Part shown: in pieces, positions 33,246 through 41,763 of the stretch
Layout of the letters: each line of letters starts with the position of its first letter
Numbering within the stretch: position 1 is the stretch's first letter
Source: Actinomycetota bacterium
Lineage (GTDB): Bacteria > Actinomycetota > CADDZG01 > WHSQ01
NCBI GenBank assembly: GCA_009380005.1
Contig: WHSQ01000003.1
Coordinates: 49,296-113,295 of the forward strand
Direction of reading: 5' to 3'
DNA length: 64,000 nucleotides
The notes under the pieces: generated by a model
Told to the model about the DNA's origin: nothing
Seen by the model: the letters and a program-made list of their open reading frames with translations, nothing else
Databases searched by the model: none
Translations under genes and position numbers: made by a program

Positions 33246-33275
33246 GCGCGACAAGTCCCGGAACCCTCGAGCCGT

Positions 33276-33321
33276 GGGCTTTGATCTTCCGCCGCTATGC
33301 GGAGGGCATGCGCCAAAGCTC
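33276..33321. terminator. Possible bidirectional terminator hairpin
   Basis: An outer arm GGGCTTTG (33276-33283) pairs with CAAAGCTC (33314-33321) and an inner arm CTTCCGC (33286-33292) pairs with GCGGAGG (33299-33305). It sits in the 102-bp gap between convergent thiolase and ccr genes. T-tracts are short, so efficiency is uncertain. Confidence 0.45.
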
Positions 33322-33347
33322 TTTAGGATCCCTGGTCGAACCGAGCG

Positions 33348-34685
33348 CTACTCGAACTTCTTGAAGAGCTCGATCTCGTCCTTGTGGCTGGCTCGTAGCT
33401 CGGGGTCGGAGACGCCGAGGCCCTCCTCGGGGGCCATGACGAGGACGCCCAGCTTGCCGGTGTGCAGGTTCTGGTGCACCTGGTACGCGGCCTCGCCGAC
33501 CTCGGCCAGGGGGTAGGTCTTCGACAGGATCGGGTGGATCATCCCCAGGTACGCGAGCCGGTTGGCTTCCCATGCCTCCTTGTAGTTGGCGAAGTGCGAG
33601 CCGATGATCTTCTTGACGTTCATCCACAGGTAGCGGTTGTCGTACTCGTGCATGAATCCCGACGTCGACGCGCAGGTGACGATCGTTCCGCCCTTCTTGG
33701 CGACGAAGACGCTGGCGCCGAACGTCTGTCGTCCGGGGTGCTCGAAGACGATGTCGGGATCGTCTCCCGCGAGCTCACGGATCTTCTTGCCCAAGCGACG
33801 CCATTCCTTCGGGTTCTGTTGATCGCCATCCCAGAACCTGTAGTCCTCGGCCTTGCGATCGATCACGTGCTCGACGCCGGCGGCGTTGAGGATGTCGACC
33901 TTGTCCGGGGATGACACGACGCCCACCGGGATGCCGCCGCCGCTGAGCACGTACTGCGCGGCGAAACCGCCCAGGCCCCCGGTCGCGCCCCAGATGAGGA
34001 CCACGTCCCCCTGTTTCATATCGGCCCCGTTCGGTGACACCAGCATCCGGTACGAGGTCGACGACACCAGCCCCAGGCACGCGGCCTCTTCCCACGTCAG
34101 GTGTCTCGGCTTGGGCATCAGCTGGTTCGCCTTGACCATCGTGATGTCTGCGAACGCACCGAAGTTCGACTCGAACCCCCAGATGCGTTGCGAGGGATCG
34201 ATCATGGAATCGTCGTGACCCTCGGGCGCCTCCATGTCCACGTAGTTGCAGTGGACGGTGACCTCGTCGCCCGGCTTCCAGCGCGTTACCCCCGCGCCGA
34301 TCTCCAGCACCACTCCGGAGGCGTCCGAACCGATGATGTGATAGTCGAGGTCGTGCCTCTTGCCGAGCTCCGACTCCTTCCCGAGCCGCTCCAGGAAGGC
34401 GAACGTCGGCAATGGTTCGAAGATCGACGTCCACACGGTGTTGTAGTTGATGGCCGAGGCCATGACGGCCATCCGCACCTCGTTGGGCCCCAGCGGGGGA
34501 GTGGGAACCTCTTCGACGTGGATCGACTTCCGGGGGTCCTTGGCCTTCGAGTCCATGCCCTCGAACATGTCCTGCTCTTCCTTGCGCACGAAACCGGCCC
34601 GGACGCTCTCGGGGATGCCGATGCCCGCCAGCTCGGCTCGAGCGCCATCTAGGATCGCCCGCCGGATGTGATCGGTGGAGCCCAC
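33348..34685 (-). CDS. ccr: Crotonyl-CoA carboxylase/reductase
   Basis: 445 residues, an MDR-fold reductase. Diagnostic stretches are AINYNTVWTSIFEP, HCNYVDMEAPEGHDDSM, ACLGLVSSTSYRMLVS, IWGATGGLGGFAAQYVLSGG (NADP site), DIVFEHPGRQTFGASVFV and YLWMNVKKIIGSHFANYKEA. Together they are characteristic of the enzyme that reductively carboxylates crotonyl-CoA to ethylmalonyl-CoA with NADPH, the key step of the ethylmalonyl-CoA pathway. Start GTG at 34685 with AGGAGG 8 nt upstream. Two 71-bp repeat units lie between this gene and the divergent acyl-CoA dehydrogenase gene. Confidence 0.93.
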   Translation of the reverse strand: MGSTDHIRRAILDGARAELAGIGIPESVRAGFVRKEEQDMFEGMDSKAKDPRKSIHVEEVPTPPLGPNEVRMAVMASAINYNTVWTSIFEPLPTFAFLERLGKESELGKRHDLDYHIIGSDASGVVLEIGAGVTRWKPGDEVTVHCNYVDMEAPEGHDDSMIDPSQRIWGFESNFGAFADITMVKANQLMPKPRHLTWEEAACLGLVSSTSYRMLVSPNGADMKQGDVVLIWGATGGLGGFAAQYVLSGGGIPVGVVSSPDKVDILNAAGVEHVIDRKAEDYRFWDGDQQNPKEWRRLGKKIRELAGDDPDIVFEHPGRQTFGASVFVAKKGGTIVTCASTSGFMHEYDNRYLWMNVKKIIGSHFANYKEAWEANRLAYLGMIHPILSKTYPLAEVGEAAYQVHQNLHTGKLGVLVMAPEEGLGVSDPELRASHKDEIELFKKFE

Positions 34686-34734
34686 TTCTCATCCCTCCTG
34701 GGGGTTCGCCGCCAGCCGGGGGAGCCTACCCAAG

Positions 34735-34805
34735 CCCCGCCGAGTGCAACAAAACCTGCGCCCCCCGCTGCGCATGCGGTACTCGGCCACGTGGGGCCCG
34801 GCCCT
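34735..34805. repeat. 71-bp repeat unit 1 with 7-bp terminal stem
   Basis: First of two tandem units. Arms GCCGAGT (34739-34745) and ACTCGGC (34781-34787) enclose an A-rich CAACAAAACC segment and an inner CCGC/GCGG stem. It lies in the divergent gap of ccr and the acyl-CoA dehydrogenase gene. Confidence 0.75.
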
Positions 34806-34876
34806 CCCCGCCGAGTGCAACAAAACCTGCGCCCCGCGCAACGCATGTGGTACTCGGCCCCGCGGGACTCGGCCCC
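34806..34876. repeat. 71-bp repeat unit 2 with 7-bp terminal stem
   Basis: Second unit, directly adjoining the first. Arms GCCGAGT (34810-34816) and ACTCGGC (34852-34858) are kept, as is the first 26 nt of the repeat; the loop differs at a few positions while the arms do not. Unit 2 ends about 20 bp before the TACCAT -10 of the downstream gene. Confidence 0.75.
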
Positions 34877-34894
34877 CAGGGGCGGAGCGGCCGG

Positions 34895-34900
34895 TACCAT
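34895..34900 (+). promoter_or_regulatory. Candidate -10 element for the acyl-CoA dehydrogenase gene
   Basis: TACCAT is 7 nt before the ATG at 34908; only a weak GGAG is present, too close to the start to be a normal ribosome site. Confidence 0.45.
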
Positions 34901-34907
34901 CGGAGCG

Positions 34908-36062
34908 ATGAGCGGACTCAGCTTCGAACTCAGCGACGAGCAGGACGCCTTCCGGCGGTCCGTGCGGGAGCTCGTCGAGGACAAGATCGCCCCGCGCGCG
35001 GCCGAGATCGACGAGACGGACGAGTATCCGTGGGACATCGACGAGGTCATGGTGAAGAACGGGTTCACCGGGGTGTCTTACCCGGAGGAGTACGGCGGCG
35101 CGGGCGGAGGCGCCGTCGAGATGTGCCTCCTGACCGAGGAGATCTCCCGGTGGTCTGCGGGGGTGGCCTTGATCCTGGCGGTCAACAAGCTGGGCGCCAT
35201 CCCCGTCCTTCTGGCCGGCACGGAAGAGCAGAAGCGCCGCGTCAGCGAGGGGATCACCAACGGCACGCACCGGATGTCCTATTGCCTGACGGAGCCCGGG
35301 TCGGGCTCCGACGCTGCCGCCATGCGCAGCCGGGCGGTCAATGACGGCGACGGCTGGGTGTTGAACGGCTCGAAGCGATTCATCACCAACGCCGGAGCAT
35401 CCGATCTCTACACGTACTTCGCGGTTACCGATCCCGATGCGCCCAAAGGCAAGAACATCACCTGCTTCCTGGTCGAGAAGGAGATGGAGGGGTTCTCCCT
35501 CGGCCGCAAGGAAGACAAGATGGGCATCCGCGGATCGCCAACCCGCGAGGTCATCCTCGACAACGTGCGAGTTTCGGAAGCCAACGTGATCGGCGAGGTC
35601 AACAAGGGTTTCCAGGTCGCGATGCGCACGCTCGACTTCTCCCGTCCGACGGTCGCGGCGCAGGCCCTTGGGATCGCGCAGGGTGCCTTCGATCTCGCCG
35701 TCGCGTACTGCCGCGAGCGCCGGCAGTTCGACAAGCCCATCTCCGCGTTCCAGGGGATGCAGTTCATGTTCGCCGACATGGCCATGAGCATCGAGACCTC
35801 CCGCTTCGCGGTCTATAAGGCCGCCACCGCCATCGACGAGGATGCGCCGGATGTTTCTTACTGGGCCGCGATCGCGAAGGCATACGCGTCCGACACGGCG
35901 ATGTCCGTGACCACGGATTGCGTGCAAGCTCTGGGGGGCTACGGCTACATCAAGGAGTACCCCGTCGAGCGCATGATGCGCGATGCGAAGATCACTCAGA
36001 TCTACGAAGGCACGAACCAGATCCAGCGGGTCGTGATCGCCAGATCCATCTTCGGTAAGTAG
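34908..36062 (+). CDS. Acyl-CoA dehydrogenase (short-chain type)
   Basis: 384 residues with the whole ACAD fold: FELSDEQDAFRRSVREL, CLTEPGSGSDAAAM (FAD site), KRFITNAGASDLY, EDKMGIRGSPTREVILDNV, CRERRQFDKPISAFQGMQFM, VQALGGYGYIKEYPVERM and the catalytic Glu in QIYEGTNQIQR. It oxidises a short acyl-CoA to the 2-enoyl-CoA and passes electrons to ETF. Divergence from ccr suggests butyryl-CoA or methylsuccinyl-CoA as substrate; known methylsuccinyl-CoA dehydrogenases are longer (about 550 residues), so that specific call is not made. Confidence 0.93.
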   Translation: MSGLSFELSDEQDAFRRSVRELVEDKIAPRAAEIDETDEYPWDIDEVMVKNGFTGVSYPEEYGGAGGGAVEMCLLTEEISRWSAGVALILAVNKLGAIPVLLAGTEEQKRRVSEGITNGTHRMSYCLTEPGSGSDAAAMRSRAVNDGDGWVLNGSKRFITNAGASDLYTYFAVTDPDAPKGKNITCFLVEKEMEGFSLGRKEDKMGIRGSPTREVILDNVRVSEANVIGEVNKGFQVAMRTLDFSRPTVAAQALGIAQGAFDLAVAYCRERRQFDKPISAFQGMQFMFADMAMSIETSRFAVYKAATAIDEDAPDVSYWAAIAKAYASDTAMSVTTDCVQALGGYGYIKEYPVERMMRDAKITQIYEGTNQIQRVVIARSIFGK

Positions 36063-36085
36063 GAGCTTTCGGGGAAGCAGGTTGC

Positions 36086-36553
36086 ATGAGAACCTCTACC
36101 GATCTGCCGAGCCCTCCGATCGAAACACGCAAGGACGGTTCGGGAGGCGGCTCGGGCTGGGTCGAGCTGGTGACCGCCAAGGACGACATCGATGCTCACC
36201 TGGTGTCGGGCCTGCTCACGAGCGCCGGCATCGATTCGATGCACGTGCACGATGTCCGCTCGCCGGTATGGCTGTACGGCGGGGCCGATCCGTATTCGCC
36301 GGTGCGGGTCATGGTGCAACGGTTGTACGTCGACGACGCCCGCATCGTCCTCGCCGAGCAGGCCCTGGAAGCCCCCGCCTACCGGCCGAGGAGCCCCGAT
36401 CCGATGCCGTCTCCCGCGAGCCGCAGCGCGCTGTGGCTGACGACAGCGATCACCGTCGGAGCGATCCTCGGCGGGCTGATACTCCTGCAGTTGACGCGGC
36501 CGATGATCCCCTGTCAACTCCCCGTCTTGTGCGGAGTCCCCGCGCAGGACTAA
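36086..36553 (+). CDS. DUF2007-like protein with C-terminal membrane anchor
   Basis: 155 residues. Residues 25-95 (WVELVTAKDDIDAHLVSGLL, AGIDSMHVHD, VRVMVQRLYVDDARIVLAEQALE) match the small alpha/beta fold of DUF2007 proteins, often found fused to or beside membrane components. A Pro-rich linker leads to one membrane helix (about 118-138), so the domain is cytoplasmic and tethered. Function unknown. It follows the acyl-CoA dehydrogenase gene by 23 nt and is probably cotranscribed. Confidence 0.72.
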   Translation: MRTSTDLPSPPIETRKDGSGGGSGWVELVTAKDDIDAHLVSGLLTSAGIDSMHVHDVRSPVWLYGGADPYSPVRVMVQRLYVDDARIVLAEQALEAPAYRPRSPDPMPSPASRSALWLTTAITVGAILGGLILLQLTRPMIPCQLPVLCGVPAQD

Positions 36554-36563
36554 CTCCGGCCCG

Positions 36564-37775
36564 TCAGCACCCGGCGGCCGTGGGCGGGGCCCGATCCTCG
36601 AGGATCAGCCGGTCCTGGTTCTGGCTCAGCGGAGCGGCTTCGGAGGCGGCTTCGGCATCCACGATCGTAATCTTGGGGCCGGGGTTGTAGGGGGAACCGT
36701 CCGGACGCAGCCACCCGGCCGAGCCTCGGTCCCCCAGGAACACCCTCCACCCATAGATGTGGACGAGGTCGTGGTGCACCTTGCACAGCAGCACCAGGTT
36801 GTCCAGATCGGTCGGTCCCTTCGGCCAGGGCACGATGTGATGGCCGTGCACGAACCGACGCTGAGCGCAGCCCGGGAACACGCATCCGCCGTCGCGCTTC
36901 CATAGCAATCGCCGCAGCCAGCGCGGGATCTGGTTCGTCGTCAACCCGACACCGATGGGCTTGAGTTCCCCGTCGTAGACGACCGTCTGCAGCCGTCCAT
37001 CGCACACCAGCCGCTCCACGACCTCGCTGTGAAGGATGGGACCGTTCTCGACCTCGGCCCCGTTGATGCCTGCCAGCAGGTCCGCCAGTTGGGCGTGCAC
37101 GACGACGGTGGCACGATCCGGATCCAGGTCCGATGCGATCCTGTGTGAAGCCATCGCGACCAAGGCATCCGCCCGCCGCTCGTCGATCGTGACCTCCCGC
37201 CCGTCGTCAGCTTCATCGTCGGGATGACCCGCCGTCTGGTTGGCCAACCGCTCGAGGGCCTTCACGAAGGTGACGCCCTCCGCCGCCGGCAACAGCGCCT
37301 CGATCCACAGCTTGTCGTCCACTGTCCACCAGTATTGGAGGAGACGTTCCCTATGAGCGACCTCGACCTTGCCGCGCGACTCCGCTTCGGCGCGTTCCGC
37401 CCGTCGGCGGACCGCACGCGGTGTGACTCGCGCCGCCCACTTGATGTGAGTGGACTCGTCCTTGAGGGTCACGAAGCGCGTCAATTCCACCGTCTTATCC
37501 AGGCATATCCTGCCCGACTCCAGAGCGGCCGCCGTCCGAGGCAGCTCTTCCAACCGGTGTGCGGTGCGCACCCACTGACTGGCGGTCCAGCGCGAGAGCC
37601 GGAAGTGGCCGGCCACCCACTCGGCCATGTCCCGGCAGCCGCTCGTTCGCCAGATCCCACGGGCGTCGAGCTCCCGGATGTCCTTCAGCATCGCCCGGCG
37701 GCTGGTGCCCACGGTCACGTGCATGGCGTCGAGGTGGTCGACGATCTGATCCACGTGCTTCAGGGATCGCTCCAA
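36564..37775 (-). CDS. DUF222 (13E12-type) protein with HNH endonuclease domain
   Basis: 403 residues from a TTG at 37775 (GAAAGG about 5 nt upstream). The N-terminal 280 residues are the helical DUF222 region typical of actinobacterial 13E12-repeat proteins; the C-terminus is an HNH domain with paired Cys (DGGCVFPGC), HGHHIVPWPKGPTDLDN and LCKVHHDLVH. These are probable DNA endonucleases, often multicopy in actinobacteria. A LexA-type box sits about 50 bp upstream, suggesting induction by DNA damage. It lies alone between metabolic genes and may be a mobile or selfish gene. Confidence 0.9.
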   Translation of the reverse strand: MERSLKHVDQIVDHLDAMHVTVGTSRRAMLKDIRELDARGIWRTSGCRDMAEWVAGHFRLSRWTASQWVRTAHRLEELPRTAAALESGRICLDKTVELTRFVTLKDESTHIKWAARVTPRAVRRRAERAEAESRGKVEVAHRERLLQYWWTVDDKLWIEALLPAAEGVTFVKALERLANQTAGHPDDEADDGREVTIDERRADALVAMASHRIASDLDPDRATVVVHAQLADLLAGINGAEVENGPILHSEVVERLVCDGRLQTVVYDGELKPIGVGLTTNQIPRWLRRLLWKRDGGCVFPGCAQRRFVHGHHIVPWPKGPTDLDNLVLLCKVHHDLVHIYGWRVFLGDRGSAGWLRPDGSPYNPGPKITIVDAEAASEAAPLSQNQDRLILEDRAPPTAAGC

Positions 37776-37819
37776 AAGTGCCTTTCGGGGCGATCTCAGG
37801 GGTTGCGGCCCCGATAAGC

Positions 37820-37825
37820 ACGCTA
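37820..37825 (-). promoter_or_regulatory. Candidate -10 element for the HNH gene
   Basis: TAGCGT on the minus strand, immediately next to the LexA-type box, so bound LexA would block polymerase. Confidence 0.4.
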
Positions 37826-37826
37826 T

Positions 37827-37840
37827 CGAACATATGTTCG
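37827..37840. promoter_or_regulatory. LexA/SOS box
   Basis: CGAACATATGTTCG is a perfect 14-bp palindrome and matches the actinobacterial LexA consensus CGAAC-N4-GTTCG. It lies 51 bp upstream of the HNH gene start. 13E12-family genes in Mycobacterium tuberculosis are known members of the LexA regulon. Confidence 0.8.
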
Positions 37841-37868
37841 CCTGTCAACCCCCAAACCGGCGAGGGGG

Positions 37869-39281
37869 TCAGCCGTCGAGGGGGCGGGTCATGTCCTCCG
37901 GCTTCACCCAGCGGTCGAAGTCCTCGGCCGAGACGTAGCCCAGCTTGACCGCGGCCTCCTTGAGGCTCAGGTCCTCCCGGTGCGCGGTGAGGGCGACCTC
38001 GGACGCCTTCTCGTAGCCGATGTGAGGGTTCAACGCCGTCACCAACATCAGCGAGTTGTCGAGATGCTCCTCGATCACCCTGTGGTTGGGCTCGATCCCG
38101 ACCGCGCAGTGGTCGTTGAAAGACCGGCACGCATCGGCGATCAAGGCGACCGACTCCAGCACGTTATGGAGCATCACGGGCTTGTAGACGTTGAGCTGGA
38201 ACGCGCCCTGCGAGCCGGCGAAAGCAACGGTAGCGTCGTTGCCAAACACTTGCGCGCACACCATGGTCATCGCTTCCGACTGCGTCGGGTTCACCTTTCC
38301 CGGCATGATCGACGAGCCGGGCTCGTTCTCCGGGATGCTTATCTCGGCGATACCCGCGCGCGGCCCCATCGCGTAGTACCGGACATCGTTGGCGATCTTG
38401 TACAGAGCGATGGCCAGCGTCCGGAGTGCCGCGCTGACGTCGACCATCTCGTCGTGCGCGGACAGGGCGGCGAACTTGTTGTCGGCGGCGACGAACCTCT
38501 TGCCGGTGAGCTCCGACAGCTTCTCCGCCACGACGTCGCCGAAGCGCGGATGAGCGTTCAGGCCGGTACCGACGGCGGTCCCGCCGATCGCGAGGCTCGC
38601 CACGCCCGACATGGCACGGCGTACGCCTTCGACCGCGCGATCGAGTTGCGCGACCCATCCGGAGATCACCTGGCCCAGGGTCACCGGCGTCGCGTCCTGC
38701 AGGTGCGTTCGGCCCACCATCACGACGTCTGTGTACTCGCGCGCCTTGGCGTGCAGCGTGTCACGGAGCAGCTTCACGGCGGGTAGCAGCTCGTCGTCCA
38801 GTTGCTCGACCACGGCGATGTGCATCGCGGTAGGGAAGGTGTCGTTGGACGATTGCCCGCGGTTGACGTCGTCGTTGGGGTGCACGGGCGCCTTGGCGCC
38901 GACCTCTCCGCCGGCGAGTTGGATCGCCCGGTTGCCGATCACCTCATTGGCGTTCATGTTCGATTGGGTGCCGGAGCCCGTCTGCCACACGACCAACGGG
39001 AACTGGTCGTCCAGCTCCCCCGCGATGACCTCGTCGGCAGCCTTGGCGATGAGGTCGACCTTCTCGGCCGGAAGCTGCCCGAGCTCCCCGTTGGCGAGCG
39101 CTGCAGCCTTCTTCAGCAGGCCCAGAGCCCGGATCACGGGCCGCCCCCAAACGAAACGATTACGTCCTATGGGGAAGTTCTCGATGGAGCGCTGCGTCTG
39201 GGCCCCCCAGAGCACCTCTGCGGGGACCCGAACCTCTCCCAAGCTGTCCTTGTCCATGCGGAACCCGCCTTCTTCGGCCAT
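37869..39281 (-). CDS. fumC: Fumarate hydratase class II
   Basis: 470 residues. Landmarks are [70 protein letters not shown] and the family signature [13 protein letters not shown]. It interconverts fumarate and malate in the TCA cycle, and in the ethylmalonyl-CoA route serves the succinyl-CoA exit. ATG at 39281 chosen because the residues after it align with other FumC N-termini; GGAGG is only 1 nt from it, and a downstream ATG at 39257 is possible. Confidence 0.95.
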   Translation of the reverse strand: MAEEGGFRMDKDSLGEVRVPAEVLWGAQTQRSIENFPIGRNRFVWGRPVIRALGLLKKAAALANGELGQLPAEKVDLIAKAADEVIAGELDDQFPLVVWQTGSGTQSNMNANEVIGNRAIQLAGGEVGAKAPVHPNDDVNRGQSSNDTFPTAMHIAVVEQLDDELLPAVKLLRDTLHAKAREYTDVVMVGRTHLQDATPVTLGQVISGWVAQLDRAVEGVRRAMSGVASLAIGGTAVGTGLNAHPRFGDVVAEKLSELTGKRFVAADNKFAALSAHDEMVDVSAALRTLAIALYKIANDVRYYAMGPRAGIAEISIPENEPGSSIMPGKVNPTQSEAMTMVCAQVFGNDATVAFAGSQGAFQLNVYKPVMLHNVLESVALIADACRSFNDHCAVGIEPNHRVIEEHLDNSLMLVTALNPHIGYEKASEVALTAHREDLSLKEAAVKLGYVSAEDFDRWVKPEDMTRPLDG

Positions 39282-39365
39282 GCCTCCATCATCTCGCATC
39301 CCACCGCGACCGCGGAGGTTCCGTGTGGTTCTCGTGCAAACTCTGCGCCGGCAGGCATTACGACC

Positions 39366-39371
39366 GATAAT
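39366..39371 (+). promoter_or_regulatory. Candidate -10 element for the LCP gene
   Basis: GATAAT lies 8 nt before the ATG at 39380; no ribosome site follows. Confidence 0.4.
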
Positions 39372-39379
39372 CCGGAACG

Positions 39380-40822
39380 ATGCCCAACCCATTCAAGAAG
39401 AAGTCGAACCAGTTGGACCTCTCCAGCGTGATCCGGAGTGCGCGCAAGAAGGAGCATCATCTCTTCCGGCATCGGTGGGCCAAGGTGCTGGTCGCCACGA
39501 TCGTGCTGGTCGGTGCCGCGGCCGGTTACGGGATCTGGTTCTTCTTCGACCTCCAGGGTGATGTCCAACGTCGGATCCCGTCGATCGAGGACGTCCCCGG
39601 GCGTGACGATAATCAGGGCAATTTCGTCGAGGGCCCCCACAACGTGCTGCTGGTCGGCTCGGACTCGCGCGCCGGCTTGACGAAGAAGGAGCAACGAGAG
39701 CTCGGTGCGAATCCGGTGAAAGGGCAGCGGGCCGATACGTTGATCCTGGCCCACGTCGATCCCCAGAGCGGCCGCATCACGATGGTGCAGTTCCCTCGCG
39801 ATCTGTACGTGCCGATCCTCGATGAGGGTGAAGCTCGCATCAATTCCGCGCTCGACGATGGGCACGATCACCTCGTGCGGGCGGTTGCGAATCTGACCGG
39901 ATTGAGCATCCATCACTACGTCCAGGTCAATATCGCTGGCTTCAAGGAAGTCGTGGATGCTCTCGGCGGCGTCGACATCTGTATCACCGAACCGATCCCC
40001 TTCGACGAACAGACCGGGATCGAGATCACCGCGGAGGAACTTGGGATGGTGCACTTCGACGGCGCGCTCGCCCTGCGTTTCGTGCGAACACGCAAGACTC
40101 TGGAGGAGGGTGACCTCGATCGCATCGCCAACCAACAACGATTCCTGGCGGCGGCACTGGACAAGGCCTTGAGCACGGGGACGCTCGTCAACATCGGCAA
40201 GCTGAACCGCCTGAAGAAGGCGGCCGGTCGCAACGTGGTGATCGACGACAAGACCGATCTGTTCGACCTGCGCGATCTGGCTCGGCAGTTCAGATCCTTC
40301 CACGCCGATACCTACGAGGCGTACACGGTTCCGAATCGTGGCCCCGGCATGGTGGGTGATGCGTCCGTCGTGCTGCCGGATGTGCCCGCGATGAAGGTGA
40401 TGTTCGACGCCCTGAGAGAGAACCGCTCTCCCCAGGAGGCGGCAGGTGGACTCGATATCGATCCCTCGACGGTGCGCGTGGGCGTCTACAACGGGACGGG
40501 ACGCGAGGGCGCCGCCACGAAGGCTTCGAGGGATCTCGTCGACGCCACCCGACGGGGCGCCAGCACGATCAAGCTGGTGGAGGTCGCCAATGCCGATTCA
40601 TCCAATCTCAGGCGCACCGTCATCAGGTACTCGGGCGGCGCGAAGACCGAGGCCGAGTTCATCAGCAAGGCCATCCCCGGCGCGAGGGTCATGAAGAGGA
40701 GGACGCCCAAGAAGCTCGATGTCGAGGTCCTGGTCGGTCGCGTGTTCGAGACCCGACGACTGATCCAGATCAACCCCATCCCTCTCCCGGAGAAGAGTGA
40801 ACCGCCCGCCGGATGTCGCTGA
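39380..40822 (+). CDS. LytR-CpsA-Psr (LCP) family glycopolymer ligase
   Basis: 480 residues. A basic cytoplasmic N-terminus and one membrane helix (about residues 34-55) precede an extracytoplasmic LCP domain with its diagnostic pieces: [61 protein letters not shown] and [26 protein letters not shown]. The C-terminal 110 residues form a LytR_C domain ([22 protein letters not shown]). LCP enzymes move polyprenyl-linked glycopolymers onto peptidoglycan, which fits the polysaccharide genes that follow. Confidence 0.93.
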   Translation: MPNPFKKKSNQLDLSSVIRSARKKEHHLFRHRWAKVLVATIVLVGAAAGYGIWFFFDLQGDVQRRIPSIEDVPGRDDNQGNFVEGPHNVLLVGSDSRAGLTKKEQRELGANPVKGQRADTLILAHVDPQSGRITMVQFPRDLYVPILDEGEARINSALDDGHDHLVRAVANLTGLSIHHYVQVNIAGFKEVVDALGGVDICITEPIPFDEQTGIEITAEELGMVHFDGALALRFVRTRKTLEEGDLDRIANQQRFLAAALDKALSTGTLVNIGKLNRLKKAAGRNVVIDDKTDLFDLRDLARQFRSFHADTYEAYTVPNRGPGMVGDASVVLPDVPAMKVMFDALRENRSPQEAAGGLDIDPSTVRVGVYNGTGREGAATKASRDLVDATRRGASTIKLVEVANADSSNLRRTVIRYSGGAKTEAEFISKAIPGARVMKRRTPKKLDVEVLVGRVFETRRLIQINPIPLPEKSEPPAGCR

Positions 40823-40863
40823 AGGCGCATGATGCGATCGGGGGAGGGAAAGAACGTCCCGGC

Positions 40864-41763
40864 ATGCGACTGGATGGGATCCACCACATCACCGCCGTCT
40901 CCGCGGACGCTCAGCGAAACGTCGACTTCTATTGTGGCGTGCTCGGGCTGCGGCTGGTAAAGAAGACCGTCAACTTCGACGCTCCGCATGCGTACCACCT
41001 CTATTACGGTGACGACCTCGGGGACCCCGGCACGATCCTGACGTTCTTCGAGTTCAAAGGGATCGAGCGCGGACGGGCCGGCGCCGGGATGATCGACGAG
41101 CTCGCATGGAAGATCCCTCCCGGTTCGGGGCAATACTGGGTCGAACGATTGGAACGAGCAGGCTTGGTCATCAGCCATGAAGTAGGAAGCATCGAGTTCT
41201 ACGATCCCGAAGGATTACGTCTGAGGATCGTCGAGACCGTGACGGCACACGAAGGTCGAGCTTCGTCGCACGGTGACGTGCCACACGAACATGCACTGAG
41301 AGGATTCGACGGAGTGAGGGCACTGGTGTCCGATCCTCGCAGGACGGGGGAGCTCTTGGAGGCGCTGGGGTTCCGGCGACCGGGCGACCCGTATGCCTAC
41401 GCGGTGGACGGCCAGACGCTCTACGCGATGCGAGCGAGCGCGCAGGACGGCCTGCAGGGAGCGGGGACGGTCCACCACATCGCGTGGGTCTGCGAGCCCG
41501 AGGATCAGGAGAGGTGGCGCGAGGAGCTGATCCACGAGGGCATCGAAGTCACCCCCATCATCGACCGCACCTACTTTCGCTCGATCTACTTCCGCGAGCC
41601 GGGCGGCGTCCTGTTCGAGATCGCGACGAAGGGTCCGGGATTCACCGTCGATGAAGAGTCGGAAGAGTTGGGGAGCTCGTTGAAGTTGCCTCCCCAGCAC
41701 GAGCCGTTGCGCCCCGCGCTTGAACGTGAGCTGACTCCGATCGCCGTACCTCGTCCGACGTGA
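40864..41763 (+). CDS. VOC-family ring-cleaving dioxygenase (MhqE/MhqO-like)
   Basis: 299 residues from the ATG at 40864 (another at 40813 is possible). Two duplicated VOC modules: MRLDGIHHITAVSADAQRN at the start, IETV-type Glu in RLRIVETV, HHIAWVCEPEDQERWREEL and FREPGGVLFEIATKGPGF, giving the His/His/Glu iron site. The length and layout match MhqE/MhqO hydroquinone dioxygenases that protect Bacillus from quinones. The downstream hydrolase overlaps by GTGA, mirroring the Bacillus mhqED operon order. Confidence 0.8.
   Translation: MRLDGIHHITAVSADAQRNVDFYCGVLGLRLVKKTVNFDAPHAYHLYYGDDLGDPGTILTFFEFKGIERGRAGAGMIDELAWKIPPGSGQYWVERLERAGLVISHEVGSIEFYDPEGLRLRIVETVTAHEGRASSHGDVPHEHALRGFDGVRALVSDPRRTGELLEALGFRRPGDPYAYAVDGQTLYAMRASAQDGLQGAGTVHHIAWVCEPEDQERWREELIHEGIEVTPIIDRTYFRSIYFREPGGVLFEIATKGPGFTVDEESEELGSSLKLPPQHEPLRPALERELTPIAVPRPT

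Noticed and set aside
34675..34911. Small ORFs running through the 71-bp repeats
   Set aside because: Their repeated peptide segments (such as NKTCAP and RMRYSA) simply mirror the DNA repeat; no start signals.
34908..36062. Methylsuccinyl-CoA dehydrogenase
   Set aside because: 384 residues is much shorter than known Mcd proteins (about 550); genomic context alone is not enough for the name.
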